Assembly: GCA_021798135.1 (NCBI GenBank)
Contig: JAJZYI010000077.1
Location: 1 to 12,313, forward strand
Origin: Actinomycetes bacterium
GTDB lineage: Bacteria; Actinomycetota; Acidimicrobiia; Acidimicrobiales; UBA8190
DNA length: 12,313 bases
Direction of reading: 5' to 3'
This document shows positions 6,541 through 12,313 of the stretch, in pieces (position 1 is the stretch's first letter; each line of letters opens with the position of its first letter). The notes under the pieces are model-generated. The model made no database searches and was not told the DNA's origin. It was given only the letters and a program-made list of their open reading frames with translations. A program made the position numbers and the translations under genes.

Positions 6541-7677
6541 GTGACCACCTCGTCCCTCTCGTTCGAACGCCCCGTCGAGGGCCGCCAGCTCGTCGCCCGC
6601 GTGGACGTCGTGCTGGTGCTGGCCACCATCGTGCTGGCCGCCGTCGGGGTCGTCATGGTGTACTCGGCGACCCGCGACCACCAGGCGGCGCTCGGGCTCA
6701 GCTCCCGCTACTACCTGTACCGCCAGGCGATGTTCGTCGGGCTCGGCGTGGTGGCGATGGCGGTGCTGGCCGCCGTGGACTACCACTGGATCGAGCACGC
6801 CGGGACGATCCTGTACGTGGGGATCGTGGTTGCCCTGGTGGCGATGTTCGGCATCGGCCACACGGCCCTCGGCGCCACCCGGTGGATCAACCTCGGGCCG
6901 TTCCAGTTCCAGCCCTCGGCGTTCGCCGTGCTGGTCGAGATCGCCGTGGTGGCGGCCTTCTGCGCCCGGCGGTCCGAGGGGCTCGAGCGCCGTGACATCT
7001 TCAAGATCCTGGTGGCGCAGGCCCTCCCCATCGCGCTCGTCGTGAAGCAGCCCGACCTCGGGTCCGGCATCGTCCTCGGCGTGGTGCTGTTCGTCATGCT
7101 GGTCATGGCCGGCGTCCCGAACCGGTACCTGCTGCTGCTCATCGCCCTGGTCGTGGCGGCCGCCTTCGGCATGGTCCACTTCGGCCTGCTCAAGCACTAC
7201 CAGGTCCAGCGGCTGACCAGCTTCCTCCACCAGAGCTCGGGCGCGCAGTCCACCACCTACAACCTGCACCAGTCGGTGGCGGCGATCGGCTCGGGCGGGA
7301 TGTTCGGCACCGGCCTGTTCAAGGGCCTGCAGACCAACCTCGCCTTCGTCCCCGAGCAGCAGACGGACTTCATCTTCTCCGCCGTCGGCGAGCAGCTCGG
7401 CTTCGTGGGCTCGGCCGCGGTGCTGGCCATCGAGGGCCTCATCTGCTGGCGGGTGCTGCGCGCCGCCGCCGTGGCGCGCGACACGCTGGGCCGGCTGCTG
7501 GCCATCGGCGCCTTCACGCTGATCGCCTTCAGCGTGTTCGAGAACGCCGGCATGACGATGGGCATCATGCCGATCGCCGGCATCCCCCTGCCGTTCCTGA
7601 GCTACGGCGGGTCGGCCACGCTCTCGTTCTTCGCGGCGGTGGGCCTGGCGCTGTCGGTCCAGCTGCGGCGCCGATGA
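6541..7677 (+). CDS. rodA: Rod shape-determining protein RodA (SEDS peptidoglycan polymerase)
   Basis: This is a 378-residue polytopic membrane protein of normal RodA length with about ten predicted helices. The first is at about residues 20-43 (VDVVLVLATIVLAAVGVVMVY). SEDS proteins polymerise lipid II into glycan strands together with a class B penicillin-binding protein. Diagnostic motifs are GATRWINLGPFQFQPSAFA, KQPDLGSGIV, the extracellular-loop motif VPEQQTDFIFSAVGEQLG with the essential aspartate D276, and the C-terminal MPIAGIPLPFLSYGGSATL. GTG 6541 precedes the conserved first helix by about 20 residues and follows a promoter-like motif. No class B PBP gene is visible in the window. 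The stop TGA overlaps the next gene's ATG (ATGA), so the downstream BFN-domain gene is probably co-translated. A second SEDS gene lies convergently at 8447-9880. Confidence 0.94.
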   Translation: MTTSSLSFERPVEGRQLVARVDVVLVLATIVLAAVGVVMVYSATRDHQAALGLSSRYYLYRQAMFVGLGVVAMAVLAAVDYHWIEHAGTILYVGIVVALVAMFGIGHTALGATRWINLGPFQFQPSAFAVLVEIAVVAAFCARRSEGLERRDIFKILVAQALPIALVVKQPDLGSGIVLGVVLFVMLVMAGVPNRYLLLLIALVVAAAFGMVHFGLLKHYQVQRLTSFLHQSSGAQSTTYNLHQSVAAIGSGGMFGTGLFKGLQTNLAFVPEQQTDFIFSAVGEQLGFVGSAAVLAIEGLICWRVLRAAAVARDTLGRLLAIGAFTLIAFSVFENAGMTMGIMPIAGIPLPFLSYGGSATLSFFAAVGLALSVQLRRR

Positions 7678-8363
7678 CGGACGAGGCGGCTGCCGCGGCG
7701 CCGGCGCCCGCCGACGCGGCAGGCGCCGGCAGCGCCACGGCGTCGGCTGCGGCGCCGGCCGGTGACGCCGGCACCGGTGTGGCGGTGCGGGACACGGCCG
7801 AGGGCGGTCCCGCTGGCGCGGCGGAGGGCGAACCCGCGGGCGCGGCGGACGGCGGTCCTGCCAGAGCGGCCGCGGGCGGTTCCGCGGGCGCGGCGGAGGG
7901 CGGTCCTGCCAGAGCGGCCGCGGGCGGTCCCAACGGACCGGCGGCCGGCGAGCTGTGGCGGCTGGTGGACGTGGTCGACGTCGCCCTCACCCTGCCGGCG
8001 GCCTTCCCCGAGGTCGTGCTGCGCGAGCGCCCGCCGCCCAACCGCGAGCTGCGGATGCCGCTCGGCATGGCGGAGGGCACCGCCCTCGCCTACGCCTGGC
8101 GGCGGATCGGGACGCCTCGGCCGCTCACCCACGAGCTGGTCGTGGACGTGCTGTCCCGCCACGGCGTGCGGGTGGAGGCCGTCCGGATCACCGGCGTGGA
8201 GCGCGGCACCTTCCTGGCCGAGCTCGACACGACGGGTCCGGCCGGCCGCCAGCTGGTGCCGTGCCGGCCGTCCGACGCGCTGTCCATCGCGCTGCGGACC
8301 CGCCCGGTGGCCCCGGTCCTCGTCGCCGACGAGGTCTTCGCGGCGGCCGCTGCCGGCGCCTGA
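7674..8363 (+). CDS. Bifunctional nuclease (BFN/DUF151) domain protein
   Basis: This 229-residue protein has a C-terminal BFN/DUF151 domain at about residues 98-225. It shows FPEVVLRERP, RELRMPLGMAEGTALAYA, RPLTHELVVDVLSRHGVRVEAVRITGV-like sequence split over several strands, GTFLAEL, and PSDALSIALRT followed by VADEVF. DUF151 members were named from a plant bifunctional nuclease; the bacterial role is unclear. Residues 1-95 are almost entirely Ala/Gly/Pro/Glu and include six copies of an 8-residue repeat. ATG 7674 overlaps the rodA stop, which favours this start. In-frame GTG codons at 7965 and 7971 would give a protein of just the domain, the usual form of the family, and remain possible starts. 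The location with rodA is noted without implying a wall function. Confidence 0.82.
   Translation: MTDEAAAAAPAPADAAGAGSATASAAAPAGDAGTGVAVRDTAEGGPAGAAEGEPAGAADGGPARAAAGGSAGAAEGGPARAAAGGPNGPAAGELWRLVDVVDVALTLPAAFPEVVLRERPPPNRELRMPLGMAEGTALAYAWRRIGTPRPLTHELVVDVLSRHGVRVEAVRITGVERGTFLAELDTTGPAGRQLVPCRPSDALSIALRTRPVAPVLVADEVFAAAAAGA
7803..7946 (+). repeat. In-frame 24-bp (8-codon) tandem repeat, six units, with a 48-bp higher-order period
   Basis: Six consecutive 8-residue units read GGPAGAAE, GEPAGAAD, GGPARAAA, GGSAGAAE, GGPARAAA and GGPNGPAA. At DNA level the 30 bases at 7851-7880 recur exactly at 7899-7928, giving a 48-bp period. The array lies in the low-complexity N-terminal part of the BFN-domain protein and keeps its reading frame. 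Confidence 0.9.
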
Positions 8364-8379
8364 GCCGCGGCCGCCGCCG

Positions 8380-8454
8380 CTCGGGCCGACAGCTGGTGGC
8401 GCTCAGAGCGACAGCTGGTGGCGCTCGGGCCGACGGCTGGTGGCGCTCAGAGCG
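8380..8454. repeat. 22-bp tandem repeat between convergent genes, about 3.4 units
   Basis: Units run 8380-8401, 8402-8423 and 8424-8445, with a 9-bp partial unit at 8446-8454 that enters the last codons of the minus-strand SEDS gene. Units begin alternately CTCGGGCCGAC, CTCAGAGCGAC, CTCGGGCCGAC (with A-to-G change just after) and CTCAGAGCG, and share the end GCTGGTGGCG. The AGAGC variant forms a small inverted repeat CGCTCAGAGCG. The array fills nearly the whole 83-bp gap between the two stop codons. No T-tract follows, so a classical intrinsic terminator is not evident. Confidence 0.9.
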
Positions 8455-9880
8455 TCGGCACCGTCGACGGTGCGGGTGCCGGCTCGGCCGGCGGGCCCGG
8501 GTCGACGCGCGTGGCGGTGGCGGCGCGGGCGAACATGGGCCGGGAGCCCTCGTCGGAGATGCGCATGAGCAGGGCGACGAGGATGTAGTTCGCCACGAGC
8601 GAGGAGCCGCCGTACGCCATGAACGGCAGCGTGAGCCCGGTGGCCGGCAGCAGGTTGACGATCCCGGCCATGATGAAGAACGCCTGCATGCCGATGATGA
8701 TCGTGAACCCGGCGGCGGCCAGCTTGGCGAACTCAGACCGGGCCGTCTGGGCGATGCGCAGCCCCGCGCCAACGAGCAGCGCGAAGGCGACGACGATGGT
8801 GGTGGAGCCGAGCAGGCCCCACTCGGTGCCGAAGGCGGCGAAGATGTAGTCGCTGCCGACCAGCGGGATGCTGCCGATGTGGCCGAAGCCGACGCCCGTG
8901 CCCACCAGGCCGCCCGACCCGAGGCCGTAGAGCCCCTGGACGAGCTGGTCCGAGCCGCCGATCAGGTTGACCCGGGACCACGGGTGCAGCCAGTTGGCCA
9001 CCCGGGCGTCGACCTGGCTGAACAGCCGGCTGGCGGCGTAGGTGCCCGCCGCGAAGAGCCCGACGCCGAGAGCAAGGTAGCGGCCACGCCCGGTGGCGAT
9101 CCAGAGCATGGCGATGAAGATCACGAAGACCAGGACGGCGAAGCCGACGTCGCGCTCGGCGGCCAGCACGACCATGCAGAACCCCCACGCCAGCAGGATC
9201 GGGCCGAGCGGCCGGGGGTCCATCACCAGGCGGTTGCCGAGCCGCGTGGTCGGGATCGACAGCATCTCGCGCTTCTCCGCGAAGTACGAGGCGAAGAAGA
9301 CGACCAGGAAGAGCTTGGCCAGCTCCACCGGCTGGCCCGACAGCGGCCCCAGGTGGATCCACAGCCGGACGTTCTCGTTGTAGGCGCCGACGGCCAGGCC
9401 CAGGTGCGGCACGAGCGGCGACAGCATGAGCGCCACGGCCGCGACGAGCAGCAGGTACCGGTAGCGGTCGAGGTCCCGGGATCGCTTGACGACGACCAGC
9501 GTCACGACGTACGCGCCGACGCCGACGGCGGTCCACATGGCCTGCAGCTTCGGCGGGAAGAGCGCGGGCTGGTCGATGGCGGCCAGCGTGACGTAGCCGA
9601 GCCCGTTGAGCAGGCCGACGAGGGGCAGCACCACCGGGTTGGCGTCCGGGGCCAGGAAGCGGGTGGCGACGTGGGCCACCAGGCCGAGGCCGAGCACGAT
9701 GGCCAGGAACCCGCCCAGGTCGGGCGGCACCTTGGACGTCGTGCCGACGGAGGCGATGACGTAGGCGGCGGTCACGATCAGCGACCCGAAGACGACCAGG
9801 CCGAGCTCGGCGCGGCGCGCCGGGTTGGCACGCCGCCGCTCCCTCGGGGCCACACCGAGCCGCATCCGCACCGTCGTCAC
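8447..9880 (-). CDS. FtsW/RodA/SpoVE (SEDS) family cell-cycle protein, mycobacterial RodA-like type
   Basis: This 477-residue polytopic membrane protein is a likely lipid II polymerase. It is longer than the RodA encoded at 6541 because of extra N-terminal helices (residues 27-130). Motifs are VRLWIHLGPLSGQPVELAKL (171-190), AERDVGFAVLVFVIF, SDYIFAAFGTEWGLLG with the essential aspartate D344, and TGLTLPFMAYGGSSLVAN followed by ALLMRISDEGSRP. The last block is typical of the actinobacterial SEDS protein like Mycobacterium Rv0017c, usually encoded beside a class B PBP and Ser/Thr kinases; here it stands alone. A Pro-rich cytoplasmic tail follows. The start is GTG at 9880-9878, giving MTTVRMRLGVAPRERRR and lying 8 bp after a TAGCAT hexamer. 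The frame stays open far upstream, antisense to ppk1, which I treat as chance. Whether it serves elongation or division cannot be decided here. Confidence 0.9.
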   Translation of the reverse strand: MTTVRMRLGVAPRERRRANPARRAELGLVVFGSLIVTAAYVIASVGTTSKVPPDLGGFLAIVLGLGLVAHVATRFLAPDANPVVLPLVGLLNGLGYVTLAAIDQPALFPPKLQAMWTAVGVGAYVVTLVVVKRSRDLDRYRYLLLVAAVALMLSPLVPHLGLAVGAYNENVRLWIHLGPLSGQPVELAKLFLVVFFASYFAEKREMLSIPTTRLGNRLVMDPRPLGPILLAWGFCMVVLAAERDVGFAVLVFVIFIAMLWIATGRGRYLALGVGLFAAGTYAASRLFSQVDARVANWLHPWSRVNLIGGSDQLVQGLYGLGSGGLVGTGVGFGHIGSIPLVGSDYIFAAFGTEWGLLGSTTIVVAFALLVGAGLRIAQTARSEFAKLAAAGFTIIIGMQAFFIMAGIVNLLPATGLTLPFMAYGGSSLVANYILVALLMRISDEGSRPMFARAATATRVDPGPPAEPAPAPSTVPTL

Positions 9881-9888
9881 CGCCGCTG

Positions 9889-9894
9889 ATGCTA
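9889..9894 (-). promoter_or_regulatory. Putative -10 box TAGCAT of the minus-strand SEDS gene
   Basis: On the minus strand TAGCAT ends 8 bp before the GTG start at 9880, matching the spacing seen in front of alaS. This predicts a leaderless or nearly leaderless transcript. There is no purine-rich Shine-Dalgarno sequence in the 8-bp spacer. No strong -35 hexamer is seen. Confidence 0.5.
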
Positions 9895-9916
9895 TCCGGG
9901 GCGGTTCCGCCGGCTG

Positions 9917-9945
9917 CAGACACGGGCCTGGCGGGGCGGTAGCCT
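9917..9945 (+). promoter_or_regulatory. Putative ppk1 promoter (-35 CAGACA, -10 TAGCCT)
   Basis: CAGACA at 9917-9922 matches four of six bases of TTGACA. A 17-bp spacer leads to TAGCCT at 9940-9945, which ends 10 bp before ATG 9956. A run of seven G (9947-9953) just before the ATG might help ribosome binding. The -35 region would overlap that of the divergent SEDS gene, so the two promoters may compete or share a regulator. Confidence 0.45.
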
Positions 9946-9955
9946 CGGGGGGGCC

Positions 9956-12196
9956 ATGACGACGACCAGGCCGAGCGACACCGGGTCCGACCGGGGCCCG
10001 GGCGCGCCGGTCCCGGGGGGTGCCGCGCCCGCCGGCGTGCTCACGGGACCCGGCGGGCCGGAGGCCGTCCCCGCCGACCCGGCGGAGGCCGGCCCGGAGC
10101 GGTTCACCAACCGCGAGCTGTCGTGGCTCGAGTTCGGCGACCGGCTGCTCGACCTGGCCGACGACCCCTCCGTCCCGCTGCTCGAGCGGGCCAAGTTCCT
10201 GGCCATCTTCTCCGAGGGGCTGGACGAGTTCTTCCAGGTGCGCGTGGCGGGCCTGAAGGACCAGGTCGACGCCGGGCTGCGGGCGCGGTCCCCGGACGGC
10301 CTGCGCCCGGCCGAGGCGCTGCGGGCGATCCGGGACCGGGTGGTGGAGCTGGTGCAGCGCCAGGCGTCGGTCTTCCTCGGGTCGGTGGTGCCGGCCCTCA
10401 GCGACGCCGGCATCCGCCTGTCGAGCTGGGACTCGCTCGACGACGACGACCGGGACCACCTCGTCGCCGTCTTCCACGGCCAGATCTTCCCGGTGCTGAC
10501 CCCCCTGGCCGTGGACCCCGGCCACCCCTTCCCCTACATCTCGAACCTGTCGCTCAACCTCATCGTGCGGGTGGCGGACCCCGTGACCGGCGTGGAGCGC
10601 GTCGCCCGGGTGAAGGTGCCGCCGCTGCTGCCGCGCTTCGTCGTGATGCCCGACGGCGAGCGGTTCGTCCCGCTCGAGCAGGTGATCGCCGCCCACCTGG
10701 GCACCCTCTTCCCCGAGATGGCCATCGGGGAGCACGTCGCCTTCCGGGTGACCCGCAACGCCGACCTCGCCCTGGAGGAGGACGAGGCCGACGACCTGCT
10801 CGCCGCGGTGGAGATGGAGCTCCGCCGCCGGCGCTTCGGCCGGGCGGTGCGCATCGAGGTGGCCGACGCCATGAGCGCGGACATGCGGGACCTGCTGGTG
10901 CGCGAGCTCGACCTGACGCCCGACGACCTGTACGAGACCGCCGCGCCGCTGGACCTGGGCGGGCTGTGGGCCGTGCACGCGCTGGACCGCCCCGACCTGC
11001 ACGGCGAGGCGTGGGCACCGATGACTCCACCCCGGCTGGCCAACGCCGGCGACGAGCCGGCCGACCTGTTCGCCGTGCTGCGCGAGCGCGACGTGCTGGT
11101 GCACCACCCCTACGACTCGTTCACGACGTCGGTCGAGGCCTTCGTGACCGAGGCGGCCGACGACCCCGACGTCCTGGCCATCAAGCAGACGCTCTACCGC
11201 ACGTCCGGCGACAGCCCGGTCGTCGCCGCCCTCATCAGGGCGGCGGAGGCCGGCAAGCAGGTGGCCGCCGTGGTGGAGCTGAAGGCCCGCTTCGACGAGC
11301 AGAACAACATCCTGTGGGCCCGGGCGCTCGAGGAGGCCGGCGTGCACGTGGTCTACGGCCTGATGGGCCTGAAGACCCACTCCAAGACGGCGCTCGTGGT
11401 CCGGCGGGAGGAGGACGGCATCCGCCGGTACTGCCACGTCGGGACCGGCAACTACAACCCGCGGACCGCCCGGCAGTACGAGGACCTGGGGCTGCTCTCG
11501 GCGGACCCGGAGCTCGGCGCCGACATCGGGGACCTCTTCAACGTCCTGACCGGCTTCAGCCGCCACTCCTCGTACCGCACCATCGTCGTGGCGCCCACGT
11601 CGCTGCGCCGCCGGATCCTGGAGCTGGTCGAGGCCGAGGCGGAAGCCGGGCCGGCGGGCCGCATCGTCATCAAGGTCAACGGGCTCACGGACCCGGAGGT
11701 GATCGACGCCCTCTACCGGGCCTCGCTGCGCGGCGTGCCCATCGACCTGGTGGTGCGCGGCGTGTGCTGCCTGCGCCCGGGCGTCCCCGGCCTGTCGGAG
11801 ACGATCCGGGTCCGTTCCATCGTCGGCCGGTTCCTGGAGCACTCGCGGATCTTCCACTTCGGCGCCGACGGCCACCCGCGCACCATCCTGATGGGCTCGG
11901 CCGACCTGATGGAGCGCAACCTCGACCGCCGCGTGGAGGTGCTGGTGCCCGTGCGCGACCCCGAGCTGCAGGACCGCTTGCTGCAGATCCTGGACCTGGC
12001 GCTGGCCGACGACGTGAACAGCTGGCAGCTGCGGCCCGACGGGCACTGGCGGCGCGTGCCCGACCGGACCGGCACCAGCGCGCAGCAGGCGCTGCAGGAC
12101 CTGGCGCGCCAGCGCGCCAGGCGCCGGCGCGAGCCGGAGCCGTTGAGCGCCTCGGCCCTCGACGCCGACGCGCCCGCGGCCGGCCGGCCGACCTGA
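9956..12196 (+). CDS. ppk1: Polyphosphate kinase 1 (PPK1)
   Basis: This 746-residue enzyme reversibly transfers the ATP gamma-phosphate onto inorganic polyphosphate. The PPK1 N-terminal domain opens with RFTNRELSWLEFGDRLL at residue 49, followed by AIFSEGLDEFFQVRVAGL. The phospholipase-D-like C1 region has GLKTHSK with H475, the position of the autophosphorylated histidine of E. coli PPK, and YCHVGTGNYNPRTARQYED with H494 at the same 19-residue distance. The C2 region has VRGVCCLRPGVPGLSE, RFLEHSRIFHFG with H629, and MGSADLMERNLDRRVEVL. All key histidines are present. Residues 1-48 are a Pro/Gly/Ala-rich extension and the last 35 are a basic/acidic tail. ATG 9956 is supported by the TAGCCT hexamer just upstream. 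It appears monocistronic, divergent from the SEDS gene and convergent with the gene at the right edge. Confidence 0.96.
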   Translation: MTTTRPSDTGSDRGPGAPVPGGAAPAGVLTGPGGPEAVPADPAEAGPERFTNRELSWLEFGDRLLDLADDPSVPLLERAKFLAIFSEGLDEFFQVRVAGLKDQVDAGLRARSPDGLRPAEALRAIRDRVVELVQRQASVFLGSVVPALSDAGIRLSSWDSLDDDDRDHLVAVFHGQIFPVLTPLAVDPGHPFPYISNLSLNLIVRVADPVTGVERVARVKVPPLLPRFVVMPDGERFVPLEQVIAAHLGTLFPEMAIGEHVAFRVTRNADLALEEDEADDLLAAVEMELRRRRFGRAVRIEVADAMSADMRDLLVRELDLTPDDLYETAAPLDLGGLWAVHALDRPDLHGEAWAPMTPPRLANAGDEPADLFAVLRERDVLVHHPYDSFTTSVEAFVTEAADDPDVLAIKQTLYRTSGDSPVVAALIRAAEAGKQVAAVVELKARFDEQNNILWARALEEAGVHVVYGLMGLKTHSKTALVVRREEDGIRRYCHVGTGNYNPRTARQYEDLGLLSADPELGADIGDLFNVLTGFSRHSSYRTIVVAPTSLRRRILELVEAEAEAGPAGRIVIKVNGLTDPEVIDALYRASLRGVPIDLVVRGVCCLRPGVPGLSETIRVRSIVGRFLEHSRIFHFGADGHPRTILMGSADLMERNLDRRVEVLVPVRDPELQDRLLQILDLALADDVNSWQLRPDGHWRRVPDRTGTSAQQALQDLARQRARRRREPEPLSASALDADAPAAGRPT

Positions 12197-12208
12197 ACCG
12201 GCGAGCGG

Positions 12209-12313
12209 TCAGCGGCGGCCGCGGCCGCCCCCGGCGCCCGACGTACGCGTGGCGTGCCCGCTGCCGTCACCGGCACCTCCGTCACCGGCACCTCCGTCAC
12301 CGGCACCTCCGTC
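12209..12313 (-). CDS. Possible C-terminal end of a minus-strand protein with an Asp/Gly-rich repeat tail (5' part outside the window)
   Basis: On the minus strand the frame is open from the right edge to TGA at 12211-12209 and encodes 34 residues: three DGGAG units, then DGSGHATRTSGAGGGRGRR. A flexible Gly-rich linker ending in a basic tail is a common kind of protein C-terminus, and the stop lies 12 bp from the convergent ppk1 stop, a typical spacing. Against it, the GGA and GGT codons give unusually low GC at third positions for this genome. The plus-strand reading (VTGTS units, possible GTG start at 12254) and a third reading (VPVTE units on the minus strand) have higher third-position GC. 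I cannot name the protein. Confidence 0.4.
   Translation of the reverse strand, partial: DGGAGDGGAGDGGAGDGSGHATRTSGAGGGRGRR
12266..12313. repeat. 15-bp tandem repeat, three perfect units, running off the right edge
   Basis: GTCACCGGCACCTCC occurs at 12266-12280, 12281-12295 and 12296-12310, and the next unit begins at 12311. The 15-bp length keeps a five-codon frame on both strands, consistent with a coding repeat, but the correct strand and frame cannot be settled from the visible part. Confidence 0.92.

Noticed and set aside
7955..9889. Long plus-strand open frame opposite the minus-strand SEDS gene
   Set aside because: The translation is Gly/Gln/Asp/His-rich with no recognisable domain, while the opposite strand encodes a clear polytopic membrane protein with SEDS motifs.
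9881..12046. Open minus-strand frame continuing the SEDS gene for over 700 codons, antisense to ppk1
   Set aside because: Its translation is Val/Gly/His/Arg-rich shadow sequence of a GC-rich gene with no family motifs; the SEDS start with its -10-like hexamer is at 9880.
12214..12229. 16-bp perfect palindrome GGCGGCCGCGGCCGCC as a terminator or operator
   Set aside because: It has no loop and no T-tract, and such palindromes arise readily in this composition; it also falls within the probable minus-strand coding end.
1..12313. CRISPR array, insertion sequence, prophage, toxin-antitoxin or other defence or mobile system
   Set aside because: No spaced palindromic repeats, transposase, integrase or known defence domains were seen; the short repeats present are simple tandem arrays without spacers.
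1..12313. tRNA or rRNA genes
   Set aside because: I saw no cloverleaf-like sequence with a T-loop signature and no rRNA-like stretch on either strand; almost all of the window is accounted for by coding sequence.

Overview
The window is very GC-rich, its coding frames are saturated with G or C at third codon positions, and about half of its genes start with GTG. It looks like an actinobacterium. The 42-residue repeats at the left edge, built around the core GYWLVASDGGIFAFGDA, are a style I associate with Acidimicrobiia (Ilumatobacter/Iamia relatives). That class assignment is inference. The conserved run from a DUF948-like gene through a DUF6167-like gene to alaS, ruvX, mltG and aroE is a classic actinobacterial gene order.

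Layout. (i) 1-323: the 3' end of a tandem-repeat protein gene cut by the window edge, with two base-for-base identical 126-bp units and a diverged last unit. (ii) 355-6486: a tightly packed plus-strand run. It holds a one-TM DUF948-like protein, a DUF6167-like protein, alanyl-tRNA synthetase (alaS), the YqgF/RuvX nuclease-fold protein, the endolytic transglycosylase MltG and shikimate dehydrogenase (aroE). Most junctions are 4-bp or 1-bp overlaps or a 1-bp gap. (iii) 6541-8363: a second plus-strand unit with its own promoter-like motif, holding rodA and an overlapping bifunctional-nuclease (DUF151) domain protein. (iv) 8364-8446: a short convergent gap filled by a 22-bp tandem repeat. (v) 8447-9880, minus strand: a second SEDS-family (FtsW/RodA) polymerase. 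(vi) 9881-9955: a compact divergent promoter region. (vii) 9956-12196, plus: polyphosphate kinase (ppk1). (viii) 12209-12313: probably the 3' end of a minus-strand gene with a 15-bp repeat, cut by the right edge.

Functionally this is mainly housekeeping. It covers translation (AlaRS), rRNA processing or Holliday-junction functions (RuvX), aromatic biosynthesis (AroE), cell-wall glycan synthesis and termination (two SEDS polymerases and MltG) and phosphate/energy storage (PPK1). I see no defence system, mobile element, CRISPR array, tRNA or rRNA.

The most interesting signals are regulatory and structural. The motif CCGGTAGGRT recurs in front of several genes. TAGNNT hexamers sit 8-10 bp from four or five start codons, which suggests leaderless transcription. 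In two places the upstream gene's TAG stop codon is itself the first half of this hexamer. Several conserved enzymes also carry long Ala/Gly/Pro-rich N-terminal extensions, and in-frame or intergenic short tandem repeats occur at four places.
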